Source: Fischerella thermalis PCC 7521
Lineage (GTDB): Bacteria; Cyanobacteriota; Cyanobacteriia; Cyanobacteriales; Nostocaceae
DNA: 64,000 bases
Direction: 5' to 3'
Assembly (NCBI RefSeq): GCF_000317225.1
Contig: NZ_AJLL01000048.1
Location: 1-64,000, forward strand
The translations under genes were made by a program, and so were the position numbers. Below the pieces are notes generated by a model. It saw nothing but the letters and a program-made list of their open reading frames with translations. It made no database searches and was not told the DNA's origin. Shown here one piece after another: positions 17,289 to 26,344 of this stretch (within the stretch, counting starts at the first letter, position 1; each line of letters starts with the position of its first letter).

Positions 17289-17690
17289 GCTGATTGTTTC
17301 CTGGTTTTTAGTCTCCGTAATCGTTTTGCCACAAGCGCGATGTATGTGCAAGGGTGACATAGGATGTCTACACCTACATCCTTAACCATCCTAGCGCAGA
17401 AAAGCTGACTTAGCGCACATTAGTTCACAGATAGCAAATTATATCAGATATCAAATGTTTTTATGTAAAAGTTGGGGAAGAAGGGGGAACTCACCGGTCC
17501 CCGGTCGGGGATTAGGGGGCGAAGGAGGACTAGGGAGAATTATTTTGTATCGAGATTTTCCTTCTTCCCTTTCCCTGTTTCCTGTTCCCCTATTGTCAAA
17601 ATAGTTCTAAATAAATAACCGCCGCTACTGAATAAGTAACAGCGGTTATTTGTTTCTAAGGATCGATATCAAAAATTTGGCAACAAAAAA
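17289..17690. other. Intergenic region between rpsA and psbT
   Basis: It contains the rpsA leader and promoter (minus strand, 17289-17480), a low-complexity GGGGAAG/TTCCC stretch (17470-17600) and the psbT terminator. No gene is seen. Confidence 0.6.
17613..17651 (-). terminator. Terminator of the psbB-psbT transcript
   Basis: On the minus strand AAATAACCGC pairs with GCGGTTATTT, extended inward by TGTTACT/AGTAGCG with loop TATTC, followed by an AT-rich stretch. It lies 40 bases after the psbT stop. Confidence 0.78.
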
Positions 17691-17795
17691 TTAATCCTCT
17701 TTCTTTTCAATGCGAGGAGGTTCGCGGAATGCGATCGCAAAGAAAAGAGTTCCAATTGCCAAAGTCAAAATTAAGATATATGCCACGCTTTCCAT
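17691..17795 (-). CDS. psbT: Photosystem II reaction centre protein T (PsbT)
   Basis: This is a 34-residue gene. The product starts [20 protein letters not shown], one membrane helix, followed by the conserved [11 protein letters not shown] tail facing the stroma/cytosol. PsbT sits at the PSII monomer interface near D1 and CP47 and helps dimer stability and repair of the acceptor side. It lies 194 bases downstream of psbB on the same strand, the usual psbB-psbT order. A HIP1 octamer (GCGATCGC) lies within its coding sequence. Confidence 0.95.
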   Translation of the reverse strand: MESVAYILILTLAIGTLFFAIAFREPPRIEKKED

Positions 17796-17989
17796 ATCAC
17801 AAGCCCCTGCATATCTAGAAATTTGACATTCTCATAGCACCATACCTATGAGATTCTTGCTTCACTGGGAGTCAATTGACTGTACCCTTTACAAGCATCC
17901 ACCGTGTGTCTCACGGCAGTAATTTATAGTATACACTCAGGTAGGGATTAGGAAATTACCTAGTCCCTAATCCCTAATCTTCTCAAGCT

Positions 17990-19519
17990 TTAGACAGCTT
18001 CCTTCTTGCGGGTGGACAAGTCACCCACTTTCGCAAACACACCAAATTCGACTTGTTCTTCCAAATCTGGGTCGATACCAGCAAACACGTCTCGGTAAAT
18101 TGTCCGAGCGCCATGCCAGATATGACCGAAGAAGAACAATAATGCAAAGCAGGCATGTCCGAAGGTAAACCAACCTCTGGGACTGGTGCGGAATACACCA
18201 TCAGAGTTTAAGGTTTCTCTGTCAAATTCAAAGACTTCGCCCAATTGAGCTTTACGGGCCCACTTCTTCACATCAGCAGGGTCTGTGAAAGTTTGACCAT
18301 CTAAGTTACCACCGTAGAAGGAAACTGTCACACCAGTTTGCTCAAAGCTGTTTTGAGATTCTGCCCGACGGAAGGGAATGTCAGCGCGGACGATACCATC
18401 TTTATCAGTCAGAATTACAGGGAAGGTTTCAAAGAAATTAGGCAAACGACGTACTTCTAATTCCCGACCTTCAGCATCTTTGAATACTGGATGACCATCC
18501 CAAGACTGAGCAATCCCATCACCCTTCACCATTGGGCCTGTACGGAATAAACCACCTTTAGCGGGGCTATTACCGACATAATCGTAGAATGCCAATTTTT
18601 CAGGGATTTGTGACCAGGCTTCTGAGAGATTAGCACCAGAAGCAAGGCTTGCCTGTACGCGACGCTGAATCTCTTGCTTAAAGTAACCTTGATCCCACTG
18701 ATAACGAGTAGGGCCAAATAATTCGATTGGAGTAGTGGCACTACCGTACCACATGGTTCCAGCAACGACAAAAGCAGCAAAGAATACAGCAGCAATACTA
18801 CTAGAAAGTACGGTTTCTATATTACCCATCCGCAGAGCTTTGTAGAGCCTTTCGGGTGGTCGTACTGACAAGTGGAATAAACCAGCAATAATGCCTACGA
18901 TCCCGGCGGCAATATGGTGAGCTACAACACCACCAGGATTAAACGGATTAAAGCCATCTGGCCCCCACTCCGGCGCAACTGGTGCGATGTGACCAGTCAA
19001 GCCGTAGGCATCGGAAACCCACATTCCAGGCCCCCACAATCCTGTGAGGTGGAAAGCACCAAAACCGAAGCAAAGAAGACCAGATAAGAACAAGTGAATA
19101 CCAAACATTTTTGGCAGGTCAAGAGCAGGTTCGCCTGTACGGGGATCTTGAAACAGTTCTAAGTCCCAGTAAACCCAGTGCCAAACAGCAGCTAGGAATA
19201 ATAGACCAGACAGAACAATATGAGCGGCGGCTACACCTTCAAATGACCAAAAACCAGGGTCGTAGTTGGCAGCGCCAGTTACGTTCCAGCCACCCCAAGA
19301 GCCTACGACACCCAAGCGTGCCATGAATGGCAGCACAAACATACCTTGACGCCACATGGGATTGAGAACTGGGTCACTGGGGTCATAAATAGCCAGTTCG
19401 TATAGAGCCATTGAACCAGCCCAGCCGGCCACCAACGCTGTGTGCATCAAGTGTACAGAAATCAGTCGTCCTGGATCATTCAGAACGACTGTGTGTACTC
19501 GGTACCAAGGTAGTCCCAT
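17990..19519 (-). CDS. psbB: Photosystem II CP47 chlorophyll apoprotein (PsbB)
   Basis: The 509-residue product matches CP47 end to end. [20 protein letters not shown] opens it, [12 protein letters not shown] and [15 protein letters not shown] mark the first helices, and a large lumenal loop E of about 190 residues lies between helices five and six. The C-terminus [20 protein letters not shown] is typical. Six helices with conserved His residues bind core-antenna chlorophylls and funnel energy to the D1/D2 reaction centre in the thylakoid membrane. The ATG is preceded by AGGAGGAG at 9 bases. psbT follows on the same transcript. Confidence 0.99.
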   Translation of the reverse strand: MGLPWYRVHTVVLNDPGRLISVHLMHTALVAGWAGSMALYELAIYDPSDPVLNPMWRQGMFVLPFMARLGVVGSWGGWNVTGAANYDPGFWSFEGVAAAHIVLSGLLFLAAVWHWVYWDLELFQDPRTGEPALDLPKMFGIHLFLSGLLCFGFGAFHLTGLWGPGMWVSDAYGLTGHIAPVAPEWGPDGFNPFNPGGVVAHHIAAGIVGIIAGLFHLSVRPPERLYKALRMGNIETVLSSSIAAVFFAAFVVAGTMWYGSATTPIELFGPTRYQWDQGYFKQEIQRRVQASLASGANLSEAWSQIPEKLAFYDYVGNSPAKGGLFRTGPMVKGDGIAQSWDGHPVFKDAEGRELEVRRLPNFFETFPVILTDKDGIVRADIPFRRAESQNSFEQTGVTVSFYGGNLDGQTFTDPADVKKWARKAQLGEVFEFDRETLNSDGVFRTSPRGWFTFGHACFALLFFFGHIWHGARTIYRDVFAGIDPDLEEQVEFGVFAKVGDLSTRKKEAV

Positions 19520-19922
19520 CGACTACGCTCCTCCTCGATGAGTTTGTTTACAAAGCAATTTTTCTGTGTTTTTTTTATTGCCAGAGCTTGAATTTTCCAC
19601 AGCTTGGTCTTAAAAGTCAGACAGCGTGGTTACTTAAGCAATCAACAACATTTGGGGGCGTTTGATCCCAAGGTCGCGATCGCCAAGCAAAAATGAGAAT
19701 GTTTAAAAAAGTGTAACTATTGATGGAGCTGTTTGCAAGGGTATAAAGGCATTTAGGGTTAGTAACTGGTTAGTGGATAGTAGTTATTTGTTGGTTGTTG
19801 GTTGTTGGTTATAATTTGTAACAAAAAATTAACACTTCAAAAATATCTTGGATATAACCACAAAGGCTAAGGGCAAAAGGAAAATTCCATCCCCTTACCC
19901 TTTTACCTTTTCCCCCTAATAA
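19520..19922. other. psbB upstream region
   Basis: This 403-base stretch should hold the psbB promoter and leader (minus strand). It has a TTGGTTG tandem repeat at about 19790-19815 and a HIP1-like GGTCGCGATCGCC near 19671. No gene or clear operator is recognised. Confidence 0.55.
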
Positions 19923-20303
19923 TTACTGCACCACTGATTCATGACTTTGTAGCTGACATCTAGCTGAAGCAGTCTCCAAGCGCTCTATTACTTGCTCTGC
20001 ACTCATTAACCGCCTCAGTATAACTTGACCGATCGCTTGACTAGATACACCTGTTTGGGGTGATGTGATTGGCTTCACTTCTACGGTGATCACAGCATCT
20101 TCTACTCGGTAGAGCCACATGACTTCGCCTTCTTCTAACAGACAAATATTCATACGTTGAATATCTGGTTGGCGTCGCCATGCAGTTATCTGCCAAAGTC
20201 CTTCAGATGCCCAAACTCTACCAATTGTCCATCCTTCAGATAAAAAGAAGTACTTCACACTTTTTGTCTCGCTGTTAGATTCTTCAAGATTAGTTATTAG
20301 CAA
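19923..20303 (-). CDS. Conserved hypothetical protein upstream of psbB
   Basis: I do not recognise a named family for this 126-residue protein. It is soluble, with no signal peptide or membrane segment. Its first half is rich in aromatics (KYFFLSEGWTIGRVWASEGLWQITAWRR), suggesting a small beta-rich domain, and the second half (SQAIGQVILRRLMSAEQVIERLETA) looks helical. Codon use is like its neighbours. It is on the same strand as psbB but 400 bases upstream, so probably a separate transcript. Confidence 0.7.
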   Translation of the reverse strand: MLITNLEESNSETKSVKYFFLSEGWTIGRVWASEGLWQITAWRRQPDIQRMNICLLEEGEVMWLYRVEDAVITVEVKPITSPQTGVSSQAIGQVILRRLMSAEQVIERLETASARCQLQSHESVVQ

Positions 20304-21037
20304 TACCGTGAAAACCTCAGTTATATATGTATAAATTGAGGTTTGTACATTATAGCTATTGGATCAAAAAAGAGTGGAAACTACAAAGAGGACACATAAA
20401 TCTGACATGCAAAGTCATAGAGTTTGGAGCAAGGAGTAAAGTTGATTAAAAGTTCCTACTCCCTCTGTGCCCCTTTGCCTGTTACTTCCTCCTCAATCAT
20501 TTCTACATTTGCGAAGATGCACGATCAAGCTGTTCTACTAAGACCTAACAAACCTCTTCTTCTATCAAATCCGAATTTAAGACTAGCTTTTGTTATTTTG
20601 TAATTTTAATTAAATTAAACATTGTCTTTTATTAAGAGATGTTAAGCAATGTGTTTTTTATCTAATTTTAAAAAAGCTAATAAAATTCAAAATTAGGCAA
20701 TAGGGAATAGGGAATAAGGAATAGTGAAAATATTTGTGTACTTAATTAAGTAGCTATCATCAACTGTACATATCAATAACGAATGGAAAAACTTTCTTCC
20801 CTTCTCTTGTGATCTTTTTCAAGTTAGTCAATCATGGGACAATCCCGCAACCAAGTATGAAAATTTAACTGCTCCTACAACCCCTATACCCTTACACTCC
20901 CACACCCATTTTCCAGTGTGATTGTGCGTGATGATAATGGAAGTTCACATCCAAAAAGCCAAACCGTAACATTATTTTGGAAGTTATGTAGTAAAATTAC
21001 AAACCATTCATACCAAAATTTCATATTATCCATAATT
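20304..21037. other. Intergenic region, AT-rich with small repeats
   Basis: A 734-base region between divergent genes. It contains a GGGAATA tandem (about 20699-20722) and CCCTTACACTCCCACAC low-complexity text. It should include promoters for both flanking genes. The open frame before 21038 (from 20918) runs through low-complexity sequence and is judged to be leader, not coding. No RNA gene was recognised. Confidence 0.55.
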
Positions 21038-22666
21038 ATGCATTGGTCTTTTTTGTCTGCTAGACGATGGGTGCAGATAACACAAGTACTTACTGTTTGT
21101 TTGTGTTTATTTGTAGTTGTAAGTTGTAGTACTAATCCACAGACAACCACATTAACATCTGGTGATGGTCGTATTACTGTTGGTACAACACTAAAACCAC
21201 GTACTCTAGATCCAGCTGATGCCTATGAATTGGCATCACTATCACTGGTTTATAACATGAGCGATCGCCTCTACACTTATGAACCAGGAAGCACAGAAAT
21301 TAAACCGCAGTTAGCTACCGCCTTCCCAAAAGTCAGCCCAGATGGTTTGACTTATACCATCCCCCTACGTCAAGGAGTGGTATTTCACGATGGAACTCCC
21401 TTTAACGCCGAAGCCATGGCTTTTACTATACGCCGCTTTATCGAAAATAAGGGTAAACCTGCTTTCTTGCTGGGAGATGTGGTAGAGTCGGCAAAAGCTA
21501 CAAGCGAATACGAATTAACAATAAAGCTGAAAAAGCCATTTGCAGCATTCCCATCATTGCTGGCTTTTGCTGGTGTTTGTCCTGTATCGCCAAAAGCTTA
21601 TGAAATTGGCGAAGGAAAATTTACCCCAAATATTTTTATTGGTACTGGCCCTTACAAATTAGCAAAATTCGGCCCTGACTCATTGCAGTTTGATGTATTT
21701 GACAAATATTGGGGAGAAAAACCATTAAATCAAGGTATTAATGTCCAAATTCTTAGCAGTGGTGTGAATTTATATAACGCCTTCCGTAAAAAAGCTGTGG
21801 ATGTGGCTGGCTTAAGTATGGATCCAGATCAAGTTCGCAGTTTGGAAGCGAGTGCAAAAAAAGGGTTTTGGCAAGCGATTCCTAATCAAGGTAATGTGGT
21901 CAGTTATCTGGCTATCAACCGCAATCAAAAGCCAGTAGATAATCCAGCAGTCAGAAGTGCGATCGCGGCAATGATTAATCGACCAATAATATACGAGCGA
22001 GTCTTGTATGGTCAAGCAGAAGCACTTTATAGTTTAATCCCCAAAGCATTCAGTGATTATCAACCAGTTTTTCAACAGCAATATGGTGATGGAAATATTC
22101 AAAAAGCCAAAGAATTGCTGCTCAAAGCTGGCTTTTCCCAAGATAATCCAGCTAAAGTCGAAATTTGGTATCCCTCTGGTTCTCCAACTCGGAGTTTAGC
22201 AGCAATAGTCATCAAAGCTCTTGCTAAAAAAACAATGGATGGTATTCTTCAATTTGAAATTAATACTGTAGAGTCTACCACTGCTTTTAAAAACATTGCC
22301 AAGGGCTTATATCCAACATTTTTACTTGATTGGTATCCTGATTTTTTGGACGCAGATAATTATATTCAGCCATTTCTATCTTGTAATCAAGGTTCACCAG
22401 AAAAGGGATGTGAAGATGGGGGAAGCCAATCTCAAGGTTCTTTTTACTATAATCCCCAGATGAATCAATTGATTGACAAACAACGTCAAGAACAAAATCT
22501 CGAAGCACGCAAGCAAATATTTGCAGAAATCCAAAATATTTTGGTACGAGATATCCCTTACATTCCCCTATGGCAAAGTAAAGATTATGTATTTGCTCAA
22601 ACAGGTATAAGTGGTGTACAACTAGATCCCACTCAAATTTTGATATACAGGAATCTCAAAAAATAA
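21038..22666 (+). CDS. Peptide/nickel-type ABC transporter substrate-binding lipoprotein (SBP family 5)
   Basis: The 542-residue product has a signal peptide with lipobox VVSC (Cys30) and a mature family 5 binding protein. The family signature region is PRTLDPADAYELASLSLVYNMSD with LTYTIPLRQGVVFHDGTPFNAEA, followed by the large two-domain DppA/OppA-like body. It probably binds oligopeptides or another bulky solute in the periplasm. ATG 21038 gives a clean signal peptide; an upstream GTG-type frame from 20918 would bury it. The partner permease gene lies at 23210, separated by a small inserted gene; no second permease or ATPase is nearby. Confidence 0.92.
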   Translation: MHWSFLSARRWVQITQVLTVCLCLFVVVSCSTNPQTTTLTSGDGRITVGTTLKPRTLDPADAYELASLSLVYNMSDRLYTYEPGSTEIKPQLATAFPKVSPDGLTYTIPLRQGVVFHDGTPFNAEAMAFTIRRFIENKGKPAFLLGDVVESAKATSEYELTIKLKKPFAAFPSLLAFAGVCPVSPKAYEIGEGKFTPNIFIGTGPYKLAKFGPDSLQFDVFDKYWGEKPLNQGINVQILSSGVNLYNAFRKKAVDVAGLSMDPDQVRSLEASAKKGFWQAIPNQGNVVSYLAINRNQKPVDNPAVRSAIAAMINRPIIYERVLYGQAEALYSLIPKAFSDYQPVFQQQYGDGNIQKAKELLLKAGFSQDNPAKVEIWYPSGSPTRSLAAIVIKALAKKTMDGILQFEINTVESTTAFKNIAKGLYPTFLLDWYPDFLDADNYIQPFLSCNQGSPEKGCEDGGSQSQGSFYYNPQMNQLIDKQRQEQNLEARKQIFAEIQNILVRDIPYIPLWQSKDYVFAQTGISGVQLDPTQILIYRNLKK

Positions 22667-22670
22667 AACA

Positions 22671-22700
22671 TTGGTAATTGGTAATTGGTAATTGGTAATT
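22671..22700 (+). repeat. Heptamer array (TTGGTAA)4
   Basis: About four tandem TTGGTAA units lie immediately after the binding-protein gene. They are the reverse complement of the TTACCAA units that punctuate the array at 23111-23200, so the inserted ORF is bracketed by oppositely oriented arrays. Confidence 0.92.
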
Positions 22701-22709
22701 GAGGATGGT

Positions 22710-23078
22710 ATGGGGAGACCTGATTTTGAAGAGTTGCAGGTTTATAAATTAGCAGAAAAGCTGGCTAATAAAATCTGGGAAATTGTTATTAGATGGGACG
22801 ATTTTGCTAAAGATACTATTGGCAAGCAAATTGTGCGTGCTGTCGATAGTATTGGAGCTAATATAGCAGAAGGTAGGGGTCGTTATAATTATCAAGACAA
22901 TAAACGTTTTGTCAAAATGGCCAGGGGTTCTATGAATGAAACAATTCACTGGATGAGACTAGCGTATGCTCGTAATCTACTAAAAAGTGAACAAGTAGAC
23001 ATCATTAAACCAATTATTGATGAATTATCTCCCAAGCTAAATGCCTACTTAAATTCCATTGGTAACAGTGATAAATAA
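22710..23078 (+). CDS. Four-helix-bundle protein (S23 / 23S rRNA intervening-sequence family)
   Basis: The 122-residue product matches the S23/IVP-like family. FEELQVYKLAEKLANKIWEI is helix 1, DTIGKQIVRAVDSIGANIAEGRGR the hallmark second helix, then FVKMARGSMNETIHWMRLA and a final helix. These proteins form small pentameric bundles. Some are encoded in insertions of 23S rRNA genes, but most, like this one, are free-standing and of unknown function. ATG 22710 is preceded by GAGG at 22701-22704; the earlier TTG at 22692 lies in the repeat array. It sits inside the transporter gene pair, flanked by heptamer arrays, and looks like an insertion. Confidence 0.9.
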   Translation: MGRPDFEELQVYKLAEKLANKIWEIVIRWDDFAKDTIGKQIVRAVDSIGANIAEGRGRYNYQDNKRFVKMARGSMNETIHWMRLAYARNLLKSEQVDIIKPIIDELSPKLNAYLNSIGNSDK

Positions 23079-23110
23079 TAAGTAATATCTAATGTTTAAT
23101 AAATAATAAA

Positions 23111-23200
23111 ATTACCCATTACCCATTACCAATTACCCATTACCCATTACCCATTACCCATTACCCATTACCCATTACCCATTACCCATTACCCATTACC
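23111..23200 (+). repeat. Heptamer array (TTACCCA)n
   Basis: About twelve tandem copies of TTACCCA, with a TTACCAA variant near the start and one at the end, fill the gap between the four-helix-bundle gene and the permease gene. This is a typical STRR; no spacers, so not CRISPR. Confidence 0.95.
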
Positions 23201-23209
23201 AAAATTATT

Positions 23210-24235
23210 ATGTCCCGTTCCAAAGCATTAACATATTACATCACAGCCCGTTTATTGTTGGCTCCGCTTCAGTTATTAACGATCATTACTATCGTATTTC
23301 TTTTACTAAGAGCAACACCTGGAGATCCTGTTGATGCAATTTTGGGTGCGCGGGCTCCAGAAAGTGCTAAGGAAGAAATGCGAAAACAGCTAGGTTTAAA
23401 TTTACCTTTGTGGTTACAGTACTTCAAGTACATAGGCGACTTACTGCGCTTCGATATGGGTAAATCTATTTCTAGTCGCGGACAACAAGTTTGGGATATT
23501 ATTTGGCAATATTTTCCAGCGACAGCAGAATTAGCAATATATAGTATTGCGATCGCTTTAATTGTTGGGATTGCAGTTGGTGTGATTTCTGCTTCCCGTC
23601 CTGGTACAGCTTTGGATTTAGGAGGAAGATTATTTGGAATTATTACCTATGCACTGCCAATATTTTGGGCAGGAATGATATTACAATTAATTTTTGCTGT
23701 TCAGTTCGATTTATTACCTTTAGGAACCCGCTACCCTGCAACTATTTCTGCACCGGATACTATTACCGGATTGTATAGCATAGATAGTCTTTTAAAAGGT
23801 AATTTCACGCAATTCTTGACTGCTGTACAATATCTCATTCTTCCTTGTTTTACCTTGGGAATTTTGCTGAGTGGCATTTTTGAGCGTATTGTACGTGTAA
23901 ATTTAAAGCAAACGATGAAAGCAGATTATGTAGAAGCCGCCAGAGCAAGAGGTATTCCTGAGAAGACAATTTTATTTTCTCATGCTTTTAAAAATGCTTT
24001 GATCCCAGTTATTACTGTCTTGGGATTAACTTTTGCTTCTCTATTAGGTGGAGCAATTTTGACAGAAGTAACTTTTTCTTGGCCAGGTTTAGCAAATAGA
24101 TTATATCAAGGAATTTCAGAGCGAGATTACCCTGTAGTCCAAGGAATCATGGTATTTTTTGGAGCAATAGTTGTGGGTGCAAGCATTTTAATTGACATTT
24201 TAAATGCCTACGTAGATCCACGCATTCGATATTAG
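23210..24235 (+). CDS. ABC transporter permease, DppB/OppB family
   Basis: The 341-residue membrane protein has the DppB layout. An N-terminal anchor is followed by LLRATPGDPVDAILGARA and QLGLNLPLWLQYFKYI, then about five helices, with the ATPase-contact EAA loop EAARARGIPEKTILFSHAFKNAL and a GAILTEVTFSWPGLANRLYQ segment. It should form half of a peptide-type permease. No DppC-type partner or ATPase is in the window, so those subunits must be elsewhere. ATG 23210 lies just after a heptamer array. A hairpin terminator follows after 18 bases. Confidence 0.94.
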   Translation: MSRSKALTYYITARLLLAPLQLLTIITIVFLLLRATPGDPVDAILGARAPESAKEEMRKQLGLNLPLWLQYFKYIGDLLRFDMGKSISSRGQQVWDIIWQYFPATAELAIYSIAIALIVGIAVGVISASRPGTALDLGGRLFGIITYALPIFWAGMILQLIFAVQFDLLPLGTRYPATISAPDTITGLYSIDSLLKGNFTQFLTAVQYLILPCFTLGILLSGIFERIVRVNLKQTMKADYVEAARARGIPEKTILFSHAFKNALIPVITVLGLTFASLLGGAILTEVTFSWPGLANRLYQGISERDYPVVQGIMVFFGAIVVGASILIDILNAYVDPRIRY

Positions 24236-24943
24236 TTTGTCTTTATTGCAATCAAAAGCCAGCGGCTTTTCTTCCACTGGCAAATATAAAGCAAAAGGTG
24301 AAAGCGTATTATGCTTATTTTTTTGAAAATTTAAGCATAATGAACTAAAGTCGAGCATTACAGGAAATGACTATTTTGTCAATTGAGATGCAACTTTCAT
24401 ACAACACCATGCAACATAGTTGTGACCTATCAATATTCGTTTATTTTGACACTTATTTTTGATTTTATTCAGGGATTACAATTTTGTTGCATATGAGTTG
24501 CAGTTTAGTATCTCATTGGCATAAAATGCGTATCAATACAAGTTAGAAGAAAGAAACTTGAAAAATGTAATAAATTAGTTTTTTTGAAGCTTGTATAAGC
24601 AATTTATTTTTTGGTTCAAAAGCTTGGGATAGTTTAAATATTTTAGACCTAATAAATACTAATTTTGTGTAGACAATTATTCATTTATTTTTGATAGGTT
24701 ATGCTGATTTTGCTTAATGATGCAGATTGCAAGAGTGAGGCGAAATTGCTGCACTGATAAACAATTGAAGCAAGAGAAAGATTGTTATTGCGTCAACTTT
24801 TTGTCCTTTGCATTGTCACTTATCCTAGCAGAATTAATGCTTTGAAATCACTGTGTCAATAAAGTAATCAAGGCTAAATACGAGGATTTTTTATTTTTCT
24901 GCTGAAAGCGATTAAAGAATTTTAATGAGTTTGAGGTAAACCA
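24236..24943. other. Intergenic region, AT-rich
   Basis: This 708-base region contains the permease terminator (24254-24273) and a perfect 9-bp inverted repeat TTATGCTTA/TAAGCATAA (24309-24340, 14-base T/A-rich loop). The rest is AT-rich with no open frame of note; it should hold the promoter of the glycosyltransferase gene. Confidence 0.6.
24254..24273 (+). terminator. Terminator after the permease gene
   Basis: AAAAGCC-AGC-GGCTTTT forms a 7-bp stem with a 3-base loop followed by CTT. It starts 18 bases after the stop. Confidence 0.7.
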
Positions 24944-26203
24944 ATGAACGAGTTAGCGATCGCTATTTTTGGAGTTTTGGTAGTTTTTGTGGTTCTTCAG
25001 ACATTTTATGTACTGGCTTTTATATCATCATTCTACTTGCCAAGCTTGAAAACTATCAAAGACGAGTTGTTACCTAAAGCGGCAGTTATCCTTTCCTTAC
25101 GAGGTGCCGATCCATTCTTAAGCGATTGTGTGCGTGCCTTGCTCCACCAAAACTATCCACAATACAACTTGCACATCATCGTTGATAGTCAGCAAGATCC
25201 AGCCTGGAATATAGTTAACAAAACGATCCAGCAAGAGAGAGCAACACATGTTCAAGTCAGCCCTTTAATTACTCGGCACAACACTTGTAGTCTCAAAGGC
25301 AGTGCATTGGTGCAAGCTATCGATGTACTAGACGATTCTTATGAAGTAGTGGCTTTTATAGATGCTGATGTCATCGCCCATCCGAACTGGCTGCGTGAAC
25401 TAGTTGTACCCCTAATAGATGAGCGGGTAGGAGCCACTACAGGAAATCGTTGGTATATGCCGCAAACTGGACAGTGGGGTTCGCTGGTTCGATATCTATG
25501 GAACACAGTAGCCGTGGTTTTTATGTGTATCCACCAAGCCCCTTGGGGAGGCTCAATGGCAATGAGGCTTTCTGTTTTGCAGCGAGCGCGCCTGTTGGAG
25601 ATATGGAAACAAAGCGTTTCCGTCGATGTCCCCATCCATAAAGCGTTACAAGCAATGAACTTAAAAGTAAAATTTGTACCCACAGTTATAATGCCCAATC
25701 GCGAGGAATGCAATTTAGCTCGATGCTTGTGCTTTATTACACGCCAATTACTAGTTGCACGGCTATACAATCCTCAGTGGCCACTCATTGTCACGCAAGT
25801 ATTCACGTCCACATTAGCTATTGTACTGACAATAGCGTTACTACTGATTGCGTTAATTAACAGCAATATGGGTACTGCAATTGGGATAACAGGTGGGCTC
25901 ATCTGCTACATCTTAGCAATGGCTGTGCAACTAGTATTGGTGGAGCATGTTGTGCGGCGAGTGGTTCGGGCGCGGGGTGAATCGATGACACGATTTTCAG
26001 CCCAAATGATGGCAAAAACTCTGGTGGCAATTCCATTGACACAGTTAGTTTATGCAGTCACGGTGGTATCGGCGATATTGATGCGAAAAGTAGAATGGCG
26101 CGGCATTATGTATCAGATCAAAGGGCCTTGGAACATTCGATTAATTGAATACCGACCTTATCAACTTTCAAGCCAGTCAGTTGGCAGTAATGCTTCACTT
26201 TAA
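24944..26203 (+). CDS. Membrane glycosyltransferase, GT2 family (ceramide-glucosyltransferase-like)
   Basis: The 419-residue product has an N-terminal membrane helix (about 5-30) and a GT-A domain. AAVILSLRGADPFLSDCVRAL is the nucleotide-sugar strand, AFIDADVIAHPNWL (about 137-150) carries the metal-binding DAD, and QAPWGGSMAMR is the acceptor-site motif. VSVDVPIHKAL takes the place of the usual D..L.R region. Two to three C-terminal helices follow (about 275-365). It probably transfers a sugar to a lipid at the cytoplasmic membrane. GAGG lies 8 bases before the ATG. The methyltransferase gene follows after 141 bases; the two may act in one lipid or natural-product pathway. The donor and acceptor are unknown. 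Confidence 0.88.
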   Translation: MNELAIAIFGVLVVFVVLQTFYVLAFISSFYLPSLKTIKDELLPKAAVILSLRGADPFLSDCVRALLHQNYPQYNLHIIVDSQQDPAWNIVNKTIQQERATHVQVSPLITRHNTCSLKGSALVQAIDVLDDSYEVVAFIDADVIAHPNWLRELVVPLIDERVGATTGNRWYMPQTGQWGSLVRYLWNTVAVVFMCIHQAPWGGSMAMRLSVLQRARLLEIWKQSVSVDVPIHKALQAMNLKVKFVPTVIMPNREECNLARCLCFITRQLLVARLYNPQWPLIVTQVFTSTLAIVLTIALLLIALINSNMGTAIGITGGLICYILAMAVQLVLVEHVVRRVVRARGESMTRFSAQMMAKTLVAIPLTQLVYAVTVVSAILMRKVEWRGIMYQIKGPWNIRLIEYRPYQLSSQSVGSNASL

Positions 26204-26344
26204 CAAAATTTAGACAACTCTAAAACTCACCTTACTAACCTGAGTTGCTCTACTTGTAGGCTCTGCAATTTAAATCTTTATCAAATCCCGCTTTAATCAC
26301 TCAATGCTAAAACTTCAGTTCACTAATTTAACAAAAATCTAATC

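Noticed and set aside
20918-21037. N-terminal extension of the family 5 binding protein
   Set aside because: It would place 40 residues before a clean lipoprotein signal peptide; the ATG at 21038 is the better start.
23111-23200. Repeat array that might be read as a CRISPR
   Set aside because: Units are 7 bp in direct tandem without spacers, and there are no cas genes; it is a short tandem repeat.
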